The position numbers and the translations under genes were made by a program. 64,000 bases of DNA, from NCBI GenBank assembly GCA_019739335.1, contig CP073261.1, positions 2,718,001-2,782,000 on the forward strand, read 5' to 3'. The notes under the pieces are model-generated. The model saw only the letters and a list, made by a program, of their open reading frames with translations. It ran no database searches and had not been told where the DNA came from. How positions within the stretch are numbered: position 1 is the stretch's first letter; every line of letters begins with the position of its first letter. Positions 25,005-33,980 of this stretch are shown here, piece after piece. Origin of the DNA: Erythrobacter sp. Its GTDB lineage: Bacteria > Pseudomonadota > Alphaproteobacteria > Sphingomonadales > Sphingomonadaceae.

Positions 25005-26400
25005 GGGACTCACTCCCATTGTTTATGGCGGCAAGGAAGTTTGGCCGCTAGTGGAAGGCGGCAAGGGCGTTTCGGCAACCAACCACGCCAGCAGCGGCGC
25101 CTGGGCGGCCGCGGGCGGCATCGGCACGGTCAGCGCGGTGAATGCCGACAGCTACGACGCCGAAGGCAAGATCGTACCGCAGGTGTACGATGCACTGACC
25201 CGCAAGGAACGGCACGAACAACTGGTCCGCTACGCCATCGACGGCGCGACCGAACAGGTGAAGCGCGCGCACGAGATTTCCGGCGGGCAGGGCGCGATCA
25301 ACATCAACGTATTGTGGGAAATGGGCGGCGCGCAGCAAGTGCTCGAAGGCGTGCTCGAACAGACCAAGGGGCTGGTCACCGGCGTCACCTGCGGTGCGGG
25401 GATGCCGTACAAGCTGGCCGAGATCGCCGCGCGGTATGAAGTGAATTACCTGCCGATCATCAGCTCCGCCCGCGCTTTCCGCGCGCTGTGGAAGCGCAGC
25501 TATCACAAGGTTTCCGAGCTGATGGCGGCTGTGGTCTATGAAGACCCTTGGCTGGCAGGGGGGCACAACGGCCTTTCGAACGCGGAAGACCCGAAGAAGC
25601 CCGAAGATCCGTACCCCCGTGTAGCCGCCTTGCGCGCAACTATGCGGGCGGAAGGGATTTCGGACTCGGTGCCGATCATCATGGCGGGCGGAGTGTGGTT
25701 CCTGCGCGAATGGGACAATTGGATCGACAATCCCGAGCTGGGCCAGATCGCCTTTCAGTACGGCACGCGCCCGCTACTGACCGAGGAGAGCCCGATCCCA
25801 CAGGGTTGGAAGGACCTGCTCCGCACGCTCGACGAGGGCGACATCCTGCTGCACCGCTTCAGCCCCACCGGCTTCTACAGCTCGGCTGTGCGCAATCCCT
25901 TCCTGCGCAATCTGGAAGCACGCAGCGAGCGGCAGATCCCCTATTCGAAGGTTTCTGCGGGCGAGCATACGGTGCAGCTCGATGTCGGGGTGAAGGGCAA
26001 GAACTTCTGGGTCACCCCGCAGGATCGCGAACGCGCCCGCGGCTGGGCGGCGCTGGGCCATACCGAAGCGCTGAAGACACCCGATGACACGGTAGTGTTC
26101 GTCACCCCGGAAGAACGTGCGGTGATCCGCAAGGACCAGGCCGATTGCATGGGCTGCCTGTCGCACTGCGGGTTCTCCTCGTGGAAGGACCACGACGATT
26201 ACACGACCGGTCGCCTCGCCGATCCGCGCAGCTTCTGCATCCAGAAGACATTGCAGGACATCGCCCACGGCGGCCCGGTGGACGAAAACCTCGCGTTTGC
26301 GGGACACGCTGCCTACCGGTTCAAGACCGACCCGTTCTATTCGAACAATTACACTCCGACAGTGAAGCAGTTGGTCGACCGGATTTTGACGGGAGATTGA
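24994..26400 (+). CDS. nitronate monooxygenase family FMN protein
   Basis: A 468-residue TIM-barrel flavoprotein of the NAD(P)H-dependent flavin oxidoreductase/nitronate monooxygenase family: INVLWEMGGAQQVLEG, VTGVTCGAGMPYKL, YLPIISSARAFRAL and PIIMAGGVWFLREW make the FMN-binding barrel. The length is greater than the ~330-residue classical enzymes; the extra C-terminal part contains C385-x2-C388-x3-C392 and a further C415, a possible metal or Fe-S site. The start at 24994 follows GGGGAC and overlaps the methyltransferase gene. The physiological substrate is unknown. Confidence 0.85.
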   Translation: MAFKGLTPIVYGGKEVWPLVEGGKGVSATNHASSGAWAAAGGIGTVSAVNADSYDAEGKIVPQVYDALTRKERHEQLVRYAIDGATEQVKRAHEISGGQGAININVLWEMGGAQQVLEGVLEQTKGLVTGVTCGAGMPYKLAEIAARYEVNYLPIISSARAFRALWKRSYHKVSELMAAVVYEDPWLAGGHNGLSNAEDPKKPEDPYPRVAALRATMRAEGISDSVPIIMAGGVWFLREWDNWIDNPELGQIAFQYGTRPLLTEESPIPQGWKDLLRTLDEGDILLHRFSPTGFYSSAVRNPFLRNLEARSERQIPYSKVSAGEHTVQLDVGVKGKNFWVTPQDRERARGWAALGHTEALKTPDDTVVFVTPEERAVIRKDQADCMGCLSHCGFSSWKDHDDYTTGRLADPRSFCIQKTLQDIAHGGPVDENLAFAGHAAYRFKTDPFYSNNYTPTVKQLVDRILTGD

Positions 26401-26428
26401 GGCCGGGCTTTTCGCCCCGCCTACCCGA

Positions 26429-27754
26429 TCAATCCATCGACCATCCGCGTTCGCCGTGGCTGGTCAGGTCGAGTCCCTGGACTTCCTCGTCCTCGGTCAC
26501 TCGCATCGGAATAAACATGCTGACGCCCACGGCGATCAGGGCGGTCGCGACGGCGCTGAATAACGCCACCACCAGCACGCCGAATGCCTGCACGCCCACA
26601 GCCAGCGGCATATCGACAAGCGCGGTGTAACCCATGCCGCCGACGCCGCCCCAGATGAACACGCCCAGCAGCACAGTGCCGAGCATTCCGCCCACACCGT
26701 GCACGGCGAAGACATCGAGCGAATCGTCGATCGCCAGCTTGTTCTTCACCAGCCCGATTGCCCAGAAGCACACCAGCGCCCCGGCCACGCCGATCAGGAT
26801 TGCCGAACCGGGGGTGATAAAGCCTGCGGCGGGCGTGATGGTCGCCAGCCCGGCGATCGCTCCCGTGGCAAAGCCGACCGTGGTGGGCTTGCCGAACTTG
26901 GCCTTTTCCACCGCCACCCACACCAGCGCGGCCACCGCGGCGGCGACATGGGTGTTGATGATCGCGCTGGAGGCGTCGTCGGTCGCGGTCAGCGCGCTGC
27001 CGCCGTTGAAGCCGAACCAGCCGACCCACAGCAGCATCGCGCCGAGCATCGTCAGTCCGGGTGCGTGGGGCAGCAGGGCCGGGCCGGGGAAGCCCTGCCG
27101 CTTGCCCAGCAACAGTGCCACCACGAGCGCGGAAACGCCCGCCGTGGTATGCACCACCAGCCCACCGGCGAAATCGACCACGCCCAGCTGCCCCAGCCAG
27201 CCGCCGCCCCAGATCCAATGCGCCACTGGAGCATAGACCAGCAGGCCCCAGAGCGCGGTGAAAGCCAGCACCCAGCCGAACCGCGCACGGTCCACCCAGG
27301 CGCCCACCATCAGCGCGGGAGTAATCGCGGCAAAGGTCATCTGGAACAGGGCGAAAGTGCTTTCGGGCAAGACCATGCCTTCGCGCAGGATGGTGAGATC
27401 GATCAGCATCCATTTCGCGCCGTTGCCGATCATGCCGCTGAGGCTGTCCCCGAAGGCGAGTGTATAGCCGACCATTACCCACAGCACCGAAGCCAGCCCG
27501 GCAACCGCCGCGACTTGCAGCAGCACCGAAAGGAAGTTCTTCGCCCGTACCAGCCCGCCATAGAACAGGCCGAGACCCGGCAGCGCCATCAGCAGCACCA
27601 ACGCACTACAGACCATCACCCAAGCCGTATCGCCGCTGTCGTTCTGGGCGACGCTGGTCAATTCCTGGGCCAGTGCCAGTTGCGGTGTGGCAACCCCTGC
27701 GAATGGCGTGAGCACCAGCGCCGCGAGCCTGGCGAAACCCGTGTTGCGTAACAT
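26429..27754 (-). CDS. amtB: ammonium transporter
   Basis: Inner-membrane ammonium channel of the Amt/Mep/Rh family, 441 residues: cleavable signal peptide (about 1-29) and 11 hydrophobic helices. Amt signatures are FYGGLVRAKN, VVHTTAGVSALV, WVGWFGFNGGSAL, and VHGVGGMLGTVLLG near the C terminus. The ATG at 27754 has AGGGGAAC just upstream; the frame remains open for 29 more codons without signal-like sequence. No glnK gene is adjacent, unlike the usual glnK-amtB pair. Confidence 0.95.
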   Translation of the reverse strand: MLRNTGFARLAALVLTPFAGVATPQLALAQELTSVAQNDSGDTAWVMVCSALVLLMALPGLGLFYGGLVRAKNFLSVLLQVAAVAGLASVLWVMVGYTLAFGDSLSGMIGNGAKWMLIDLTILREGMVLPESTFALFQMTFAAITPALMVGAWVDRARFGWVLAFTALWGLLVYAPVAHWIWGGGWLGQLGVVDFAGGLVVHTTAGVSALVVALLLGKRQGFPGPALLPHAPGLTMLGAMLLWVGWFGFNGGSALTATDDASSAIINTHVAAAVAALVWVAVEKAKFGKPTTVGFATGAIAGLATITPAAGFITPGSAILIGVAGALVCFWAIGLVKNKLAIDDSLDVFAVHGVGGMLGTVLLGVFIWGGVGGMGYTALVDMPLAVGVQAFGVLVVALFSAVATALIAVGVSMFIPMRVTEDEEVQGLDLTSHGERGWSMD

Positions 27755-27886
27755 TGATGTTCCCCTGCTGCCCGCTCTGGCGGCGGTATTGCGTCCAGCG
27801 CGGATCAATGGACTCAATGATGCGGGGCCGCAAGGCTGCATAGCGCTGTTGCCGCGACTCTTTGCTGCACGCTAAAGGCAGGGGCT

Positions 27887-28360
27887 ATGAGATCGCTTGC
27901 CCGCTTCGCCCTGTTTGCTTCCGCGTCGCTTGCAGTAGCGTCGCCCGCAGCCGCGCAGGAGCGCGAACTGCCCTATTGGGCGAGCATTTCCGCTGAGACC
28001 GCCAACATGCGGGCAGGAGCGGGGGAGCGGTTCCCGATCGAATGGGTCTACACCCGGCCCGGGCTGCCGGTGCAGGTGATCCGGTTCCATCAGGGCTGGC
28101 GGCTGGTGCGCGACCCCGACGGGGCGGAGGGGTGGATCTATGCTAGCCTGCTTAGCGAACGTCGCACCGCAATGGTGACGGGGGAAGGGCTGGCGCCGAT
28201 GCGTGATGCAGGTTCGGCCGGCGCAACCCTTCGCTGGAATCTCGAACCCGGCGTGATCGGCGAGCTTGGAACTTGTGCCGGTGGCTGGTGCCAGCTCGAT
28301 GTCGAAGGGCATCGTGGCTGGGTGGAACAGGCGCGATTGTTCGGGGCTGAGGAGGCCTAG
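27887..28360 (+). CDS. exported SH3-domain protein
   Basis: A 157-residue protein with a signal peptide ending at SPAAAQ (about residue 24) and a bacterial SH3-like fold: ISAETANMRAGAGERFPIEWVY and WRLVRDPDGAEGWIYASLLS, followed by a second, degenerate repeat (WCQLDVEGHRGWVEQARLF). Such small periplasmic SH3 proteins (DUF1058-like) bind peptidoglycan or protein ligands. It is divergent from amtB; a terminator hairpin lies downstream. Confidence 0.82.
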   Translation: MRSLARFALFASASLAVASPAAAQERELPYWASISAETANMRAGAGERFPIEWVYTRPGLPVQVIRFHQGWRLVRDPDGAEGWIYASLLSERRTAMVTGEGLAPMRDAGSAGATLRWNLEPGVIGELGTCAGGWCQLDVEGHRGWVEQARLFGAEEA

Positions 28361-28381
28361 GAGGAGGGCGGCAGAACGAAA

Positions 28382-28405
28382 AAGGGCGGCCCTCGGGCCG
28401 CCCTT
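28382..28405 (-). terminator. intrinsic terminator for the small lipoprotein gene
   Basis: AAGGGCGGCCC (28382-28392) pairs with GGGCCGCCCTT to 28405. Read on the minus strand, the stem is followed by TTTTTCGTT, the pattern of a rho-independent terminator, located 24 bp after the stop of the lipoprotein gene at 28429. On the plus strand there is no T-run, so it is less likely to end the SH3 gene transcript. Confidence 0.75.
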
Positions 28406-28428
28406 ACCGATTTAGTATCGCGAGAACC

Positions 28429-28818
28429 TCAGCCTTCAAAAGTGTAGGTCCGGGTTTCCCCATCGGCATCGGTGATATCCATCGTCCCCGCTTCGGTGCC
28501 GGGCTGGATGTTCCAGCAATTCTCGCCGCCACCGGAAGCAGGTGTAAGGCAGGTGCCGCGCACGTTATCTTCCCAGGTGCCGGTCTCGACCGAAGTCTCG
28601 CCTTCCATCACCGTGTAGGTGTTGTCCGCATTCAGCGTTACGGCCACTTCAGTGCCATCATCGGAAAGCGAGCTGTAGGTACCGGTCTGCGTGGTCGGCA
28701 TCGGCGCATCGGCCGCAGTATCCTCGACAGCGATTTCACCGTCCGCCGGTGCTTCGGCATCGTTTCCGCCGCAGGCGGCCAGTGCGAAGGCTCCGGCAAG
28801 TGCGATAATCTTCTTCAT
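28429..28818 (-). CDS. small acidic lipoprotein, paralogue A
   Basis: A 129-residue lipoprotein (lipobox LAAC, C16). After an acidic linker comes a domain containing TGTY, ADNTYTVMEG, RGTCLTP and GENCWNIQPG, with two cysteines that could form a disulfide. It aligns with the next gene upstream (28856-29311) through TGTY...DG...TY...TC...NC...G-x-M, so the two are tandem paralogues of an unnamed family. It is followed by a terminator hairpin. Confidence 0.75.
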   Translation of the reverse strand: MKKIIALAGAFALAACGGNDAEAPADGEIAVEDTAADAPMPTTQTGTYSSLSDDGTEVAVTLNADNTYTVMEGETSVETGTWEDNVRGTCLTPASGGGENCWNIQPGTEAGTMDITDADGETRTYTFEG

Positions 28819-28855
28819 GGCAATTCCTTGTGTTGTTCGATGGGGGATAATGCCG

Positions 28856-29311
28856 CTATTCGGCAGCTACTACATCGTTCACGTGATCGGCAAGCCCGCC
28901 TTCAACCGGGCGCACCGTGGCCACATCACCATTTTCGGAAGTGGTCTGCATCGAACCATCTTCGGCTTTGGGGCCGTCGGTAAAGCAGTTCTGGCCCTCT
29001 TCACCCTCGACCACAAAGCAGGTCTGGCCACCCTGCATGAAAATGGTGCCGCCGGTAGCCGCGCCGTCAGCGGCGATGCGTGAATAGGTCATGCCGTCGA
29101 AAATCTCGATGTAATCGACCGAGCCATCTGCGCGGGTGACTTCATAGGTTCCGGTGGCAACCGCTTCGAAGCCCGGTGCCTCGCCTTCGAGTATGTCAGA
29201 AGCGTCGCCGCTATCCACACTTGTGGCTTCCTCACCCGAAGGCGCTTCTGTGCCGTTGCAGGCGACAAGCGCGAACGCGGCGCTTGCCGCGAGTAGTGCA
29301 AATTTCTTCAT
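28856..29311 (-). CDS. small acidic lipoprotein, paralogue B
   Basis: A 151-residue lipoprotein (lipobox LVAC, C18) with an acidic Ser/Asp/Glu-rich linker, then TGTYEVTRADGS, DGMTYSRIAAD, GGQTCFVV and GQNCFTDGP. The TGTY and paired-cysteine pattern matches paralogue A 37 bp downstream, so both likely arose by tandem duplication and share a transcript. Function unknown; a beta-rich periplasmic domain is likely from the sequence pattern. Confidence 0.75.
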   Translation of the reverse strand: MKKFALLAASAAFALVACNGTEAPSGEEATSVDSGDASDILEGEAPGFEAVATGTYEVTRADGSVDYIEIFDGMTYSRIAADGAATGGTIFMQGGQTCFVVEGEEGQNCFTDGPKAEDGSMQTTSENGDVATVRPVEGGLADHVNDVVAAE

Positions 29312-29402
29312 GGAACCCTCTCTCCCTCTTCCAGCCAGACCATGCCAGGTTTCTCGAACGTTGACAAAGTCTGACTGATCAGAGCGGGTAACGCACGAGG
29401 TA

Positions 29403-30599
29403 TCAGGCGAGTTCCACGGCTACTGCTGTCGCTTCGCCACCACCGATGCACAGGCTGGCAATACCGCGCTTCTTGCCTTGCTGCTTCAGGGCATTGAGCA
29501 GGGTGACGATGATCCGGGTGCCGCTGGCGCCGATGGGGTGGCCAAGCGCAGTGCCGCCGCCGTTCACGTTGATCTTGTCGTGGGCGATGCCGATATCCTG
29601 CATGGCGAACATGGCGACGCAGGCAAATGCTTCGTTTACTTCCCATAGATCGACGTCGGCAACGCTCCAGCCGGTCTGGTCAAGCAACTTCTGGATCGCG
29701 CCCACCGGGGCGATGGTGAACTCAGCCGGGGCCTGCGCGTGAGCGGTCATGCCGATCACTGTGGCGACGGGGGCCAGGCTCTTGGCATCGGCCACGCTCT
29801 TGCGCGTAAGCACTACGGCAGCCGCGCCGTCGGAAATCGAGGAAGATGTGGCGGCGGTGATCGTGCCGTCCTTCGCAAAGGCGGGGCGCAGCGTTGGAAT
29901 TTTCTCCGGGCGACCCTTGCCGGGTGCCTCGTCGGTGTCGACCGTCACTTCGCCCGCACGGCTCGAATAGGTTACTGGCACGATCTCGTCGGCGAACGCA
30001 CCGCTGGCGATGGCGGCATTGGCGCGGGAGAGCGAAGTTACCGAATAGTCATCCATCTCCTCGCGAGTGAGCTGGTACTTGTCGGCCATGTCTTGCGCGA
30101 AAGTGCCCATCGCGCGGCCATTTTCGTAGGCATCTTCCAGCCCGTCGAGGAACATGTGATCGTAGGCCGTATCGTGCCCGATCCGGGCGCCGCTGCGGTG
30201 TTTCTTGAGCAGGTAGGGCGCATTGGTCATGCTCTCCATGCCGCCCGCGATCACCGTATCGACATTGCCGGTGGCGAGTGCTTCCGCCCCCATGATGACC
30301 GTCTGCATTCCGCTGCCACAGACCTTGTTCACCGTGGTCGCCTGTGCGGAGAGCGGCAGGCCTGCCTTGATGGCCGCCTGACGGGCAGGGGCCTGGCCCA
30401 GACCGGCGGGGAGCACGCAGCCCATATAAATGCGATCGACATCATCGCCAGAAACACCCGCGCGCTCGACTGCCGCCTTCACCGCAGTTGCGCCCAGATC
30501 GGTGGCGGAGACATCCGCCAGCACGCCCTGCATCGCACCCATCGGCGTGCGCGCGTAGGAGAGGATGACAATCGGATCGGCAGCGTTGAACGTGGACAT
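29403..30599 (-). CDS. acetyl-CoA C-acyltransferase (thiolase)
   Basis: A 398-residue thiolase. The nucleophilic cysteine is C94 in NKVCGSGMQT; the C-terminal signatures NGGGTALGHPIGASG (catalytic His) and LCIGGGEATAV (second Cys) are complete. It could be a biosynthetic acetoacetyl-CoA thiolase (PhaA/AtoB-like) or a degradative one; the single-gene context with no fadB neighbour favours the former weakly. It is divergent from an aldehyde dehydrogenase, and the shared intergenic region has a perfect GTTGCA-G-TGCAAC palindrome. Confidence 0.93.
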   Translation of the reverse strand: MSTFNAADPIVILSYARTPMGAMQGVLADVSATDLGATAVKAAVERAGVSGDDVDRIYMGCVLPAGLGQAPARQAAIKAGLPLSAQATTVNKVCGSGMQTVIMGAEALATGNVDTVIAGGMESMTNAPYLLKKHRSGARIGHDTAYDHMFLDGLEDAYENGRAMGTFAQDMADKYQLTREEMDDYSVTSLSRANAAIASGAFADEIVPVTYSSRAGEVTVDTDEAPGKGRPEKIPTLRPAFAKDGTITAATSSSISDGAAAVVLTRKSVADAKSLAPVATVIGMTAHAQAPAEFTIAPVGAIQKLLDQTGWSVADVDLWEVNEAFACVAMFAMQDIGIAHDKINVNGGGTALGHPIGASGTRIIVTLLNALKQQGKKRGIASLCIGGGEATAVAVELA

Positions 30600-30652
30600 C
30601 GGCGGGAGCCTTTCGGTAATGCGGGTATCAGCGGTTTCGCTATTCCTCTAAT

Positions 30653-30665
30653 GTTGCAGTGCAAC
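30653..30665. promoter_or_regulatory. 13-bp palindrome in divergent thiolase/ALDH control region
   Basis: GTTGCAGTGCAAC is a perfect palindrome around one central base, placed 53 bp before the thiolase start and 68 bp before the aldehyde dehydrogenase start. It is the kind of site bound by a dimeric repressor; TGC...GCA half-sites recall PHB-type regulators, but no regulator gene is nearby. Confidence 0.4.
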
Positions 30666-30733
30666 GAATGCAAACCGCGCGCGTTGGGAGGAGGAACGCC
30701 TATCGCCTCCCGCTGACTTGACAGGACCTCCCC

Positions 30734-32161
30734 ATGCCCACCGCCGACTCGCTCACAGCTCTTCTGGGCCTCCAGCGACAGGCCTTCATTGCCGCGCGGC
30801 CAGAAACGCTGGCCGTGCGCAAGGACCGGCTTGATCGGCTGATCGCGCTGCTGGCCGACAATTCCAAGGCGCTGTGCGACGCGATGAGCGAGGATTATGG
30901 CAACCGCTCTCCAGTGCAGAGCATGATTTCGGACGTGCTGGTTTCGATCCAGTTTGCCAAATACTGCCGGGGCAATATTTCCCGCTGGGCAAAGCCGAGC
31001 AATCGCAGCGTGCAATTCCCGCTCGGGATGCTGGGGGCCAAGGCGCAGGTGCGGTATGAACCCAAGGGCGTGGTGGGGATCATCAGCCCGTGGAATTTCC
31101 CGGTGAACCTCGCCTTCGGGCCGTTGGCGCAGGTTCTGGCGGCAGGCAACCGGGCGATGCTCAAGCCGAGCGAGTTTACCCCGGTGACCAGCGATCTGAT
31201 TGCCGAGCTGGTGGCCAAGCATTTCGCTCCGGAGGAAGTGGCCGTGGTGATCGGCGGGGCGGATGTGGCGGCGGACTTCTCGGCGCTGCCCTTCGATCAC
31301 CTCGTCTTTACCGGATCGACCGCCACCGGGCGCAAGGTGATGCAGGCGGCGGCGGCAAACCTGGTGCCGGTGACTCTGGAACTGGGCGGCAAGAGCCCGG
31401 TGGTGATCGGCAAGCACGCCGATCTGGAGCGGGCGGGATCGCGGATCGTCACCGGCAAGCTGATGAACGCGGGGCAAATCTGCCTCGCCCCCGATTACCT
31501 GCTGGTGCCCGAAGGCATGGAAGATGGCGTCATTGCGTCGTTGGAACTCGGGGTGATGGACCAGTATCCCACCCTCCGCGACAATCCCGATTACGCAAGC
31601 GTTATTAACGACAAGCAATTCGCCCGTTTGCAGGCGATGGTGGCCGATGCGCGTGAGAAGGGCGGGGAGGTGATCGAGATCAACCCCGCGAACGAGGATT
31701 TCAGCGCGGGCAACCAGCGCAAGATGCCGCTTACCGTGATCCGCAATCCGACCGATGCCATGCAGGCGATGCAGGAAGAAATTTTCGGCCCGGTGCTGCC
31801 GATCCTCACCTATCGGCACATCGATGAGGCGATTGCCCGGATCAACGGGGCCGATCGCCCGCTAGGCCTCTACTATTTCGGCGAGGATGCAGCGGAGCGC
31901 GAGCGGGTGCTGACGCGGACCATATCGGGCGGCGTGACGATCAACGATGTTATCTTTCACGTATCGGCGGAAGACCTGCCGTTCGGTGGCACCGGTCCGA
32001 GCGGGATCGGCGCCTACCACGGCCCGGAAGGGTTCCGCGAATTCAGCCATGCGCGCAGCGTCTATACGCAGCCGAAGATTGACGTGGCGGGGCTGGCGGG
32101 GCTGAAGCCGCCCTATGGCGAGAGAGCGCAAAAGGTGCTGAAGCTGCTGGCGCGCAAATAG
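30734..32161 (+). CDS. coniferyl-aldehyde-dehydrogenase-like aldehyde dehydrogenase
   Basis: A 475-residue NAD(P)-dependent aldehyde dehydrogenase. The catalytic cysteine is C250 in GQICLAPDY and the general base is E216 in LELGGKSP; the cofactor loop is FTGSTATGRKV and the PWNFP signature is intact. The overall length, SVQFPLGMLGAKAQVRYEPKG-type N terminus and short C terminus place it in the class-3-like branch that includes coniferyl aldehyde dehydrogenase. It may act on aromatic or fatty aldehydes. AGGA stands 8 nt before the ATG. Confidence 0.88.
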   Translation: MPTADSLTALLGLQRQAFIAARPETLAVRKDRLDRLIALLADNSKALCDAMSEDYGNRSPVQSMISDVLVSIQFAKYCRGNISRWAKPSNRSVQFPLGMLGAKAQVRYEPKGVVGIISPWNFPVNLAFGPLAQVLAAGNRAMLKPSEFTPVTSDLIAELVAKHFAPEEVAVVIGGADVAADFSALPFDHLVFTGSTATGRKVMQAAAANLVPVTLELGGKSPVVIGKHADLERAGSRIVTGKLMNAGQICLAPDYLLVPEGMEDGVIASLELGVMDQYPTLRDNPDYASVINDKQFARLQAMVADAREKGGEVIEINPANEDFSAGNQRKMPLTVIRNPTDAMQAMQEEIFGPVLPILTYRHIDEAIARINGADRPLGLYYFGEDAAERERVLTRTISGGVTINDVIFHVSAEDLPFGGTGPSGIGAYHGPEGFREFSHARSVYTQPKIDVAGLAGLKPPYGERAQKVLKLLARK

Positions 32162-32194
32162 TGACTTCCGGCGGGGGCGCGCTAGACTGATGGA

Positions 32195-33511
32195 ATGAAA
32201 GCCGCCCTTCCGCTCGCACTGGCCGCACTCGCGCTGACTTCCTGCGCCAGCCGTATCGAATTGCCGGGCAGCGTGCTGGCTCCGGTCGAAGCGCAGGTGG
32301 CGGTGGAGGACATGGGCCCGCCGGAGGATTGGCGGGCAGTGGATGGCACTACCGGGCAAATTGCCGATGTGCCGGGGCTGGAGCAGTTGGCGACGGACTT
32401 TCCCGACTCGGCTTCGGTTCGGCTGCGCTTGCTCAATGGGCAATTGGCGGCGGAGGACTTGCCGGGCGCTTTTGATGAGGTCCAATGGCTGACGGGCAGG
32501 GGCTATGCCTTCTCACCGGGAGCAGAGGGCCAACTTGTCACCATGTTCGCCGGAGCGCAGGCCGACGAACTCGGTGATCGTTTTGCCAGTGATCCAGCCC
32601 CGCTGGCTGCCAGCACCAACGCAGCAACAATTCCCGCCGTGATACGCCTGCCAGAGGCCGCATTCTACGATACGCAACAACGGCGAATGTTCGCCACCTC
32701 CATCGTCTCGCGAGGGTTGTTCGTGCAGGAGCAGGGCGGAGAGTGGCAGCAAGTGCCGCTCGCCGAGACCGGCAGCCTCGCGGGAATCGCGCTCGACGCG
32801 CCGCGCGGGCTGATCTGGGTGGGGTCGGGTGTCGTCGAGGCGACGCCCGATCCGGCCAGCGCCTTTCGCGGGGTGATTGCGATTGACCGCATTACATTGG
32901 AGGAACGCCGTCGGGTTCCCGCGCCGGATGGCGTTACGATTTCCGACATCGCCGTGGGCCCGGATGGCTCCGTCTACGGCAGCGATCCGCTGGGCGGCGG
33001 GGTCTACATTGCCGCACCAACCGATGCGCAGATGCAGACCTTTATCGCCCCCGGAACCTTCCGCTCGCCGCAAGGGATCGCAGTTCGGCCCGACAACACC
33101 GCTCTCTATGTCAGCGATTACCGCTACGGCCTGGCGCAGGTCATGCTCCGCAGCCGCCACGCCTACCGGATGCGCGCGGCCCAGCCGATGCTGCTCGACG
33201 GAGTGGACGGGCTGTGGTTGCTCGGCAACCGGCTGATTGCGGTGCAGAACGGCGTCAATCCGCACCGCATCACCGCCTTCACGCTGGGCGAGGGGATCGG
33301 GGTAATCGCTTCGGCCGTGGTGCTCGAACGCGCCAATCCCGCGTGGACCGAGCCGCTCGGTGGAGCGATCAGCGGCGGGGTGCTCTACTATGTCGGCACC
33401 GGGCAGTGGCACCTTTACGGTCAGGGCGGGGCACTTGCCGAAGAGGCTGAACCGCGCCCTTCCAACATTCACGCGCTGCAACTGGTGGAAACTCCCGCGC
33501 AAACCCAGTGA
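32195..33511 (+). CDS. beta-propeller lipoprotein (SMP-30/NHL-like)
   Basis: A 438-residue lipoprotein: signal peptide with lipobox LTSC (C17), a region of about 110 residues with no clear motif, then repeated strands such as SLAGIALDAPRGLIWVGSG, ISDIAVGPDGSVYGSDPLGGG and SPQGIAVRPDNTALYVSDY, the G-(I/V)-A-V-x-P-D-x-x-x-x-YVSD pattern of a six-bladed SMP-30/NHL propeller. It is probably outer-membrane-anchored and periplasmic. Ligand or substrate unknown. It lies just before the complex I operon but 82 bp from nuoA. Confidence 0.75.
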   Translation: MKAALPLALAALALTSCASRIELPGSVLAPVEAQVAVEDMGPPEDWRAVDGTTGQIADVPGLEQLATDFPDSASVRLRLLNGQLAAEDLPGAFDEVQWLTGRGYAFSPGAEGQLVTMFAGAQADELGDRFASDPAPLAASTNAATIPAVIRLPEAAFYDTQQRRMFATSIVSRGLFVQEQGGEWQQVPLAETGSLAGIALDAPRGLIWVGSGVVEATPDPASAFRGVIAIDRITLEERRRVPAPDGVTISDIAVGPDGSVYGSDPLGGGVYIAAPTDAQMQTFIAPGTFRSPQGIAVRPDNTALYVSDYRYGLAQVMLRSRHAYRMRAAQPMLLDGVDGLWLLGNRLIAVQNGVNPHRITAFTLGEGIGVIASAVVLERANPAWTEPLGGAISGGVLYYVGTGQWHLYGQGGALAEEAEPRPSNIHALQLVETPAQTQ

Positions 33512-33529
33512 TTAGGCGCTTTAGCTGCC

Positions 33530-33558
33530 TTGCATCGCCGCATCGCATTGCCTAGACG
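33530..33558 (+). promoter_or_regulatory. candidate promoter of the nuo operon
   Basis: In the 82-bp gap before nuoA, TTGCAT (33530-33535) and TAGACG (33553-33558) lie 17 bp apart, a plausible alphaproteobacterial -35/-10 pair giving a leader of about 30 nt. The -10 is a poor match, so the call is tentative. Confidence 0.35.
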
Positions 33559-33593
33559 CGCCGCGAACCCGCTAGCAATCAATCGAGTCCGCC

Positions 33594-33980
33594 TTGGCCG
33601 ATCAATCAACCTATTTCGCAGAGTACCTGCCAATCCTGCTGTTCCTCGGAATCGCGGCGCTATTGTCGGCAGCATTCGTGTTCCTGCCGATGGGAGTTTC
33701 GCGGCTGACCGGCAGCCACAAGCCCACCGAAGCCAAGCTGACCGAGTACGAATGCGGCTTCCCCGCTTTCGAAGACCCGCGCAGCCAGTTCGACGTGCGC
33801 TTCTATCTGGTGGCGATCCTGTTCATCATCTTCGATCTTGAAGCCGCGTTCCTGTTTCCCTGGGCCGTCAGCCTCGACCTGACCGGTTGGCCGGGCTGGA
33901 TCACGATGATGATCTTCCTCGGCGAACTCGCGATCGGCCTGGCCTATGCGTGGAAGAAGGGAGCCCTGGAATGGGAGTGA
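33594..33980 (+). CDS. nuoA: NADH-quinone oxidoreductase subunit A
   Basis: Small membrane subunit of complex I near the quinone site, 128 residues with three membrane helices. The conserved loop [20 protein letters not shown] and the following [22 protein letters not shown] are diagnostic. It has a TTG start at 33594. It is the first gene of an operon that runs to nuoN and beyond; its end overlaps nuoB by 10 bp. Confidence 0.97.
   Translation: MADQSTYFAEYLPILLFLGIAALLSAAFVFLPMGVSRLTGSHKPTEAKLTEYECGFPAFEDPRSQFDVRFYLVAILFIIFDLEAAFLFPWAVSLDLTGWPGWITMMIFLGELAIGLAYAWKKGALEWE

Noticed and set aside
27755..27886. Sigma54 (GG-N10-GC) promoter for amtB
   Set aside because: No convincing TGGCAC-N5-TTGCA match found by eye in the intergenic region.
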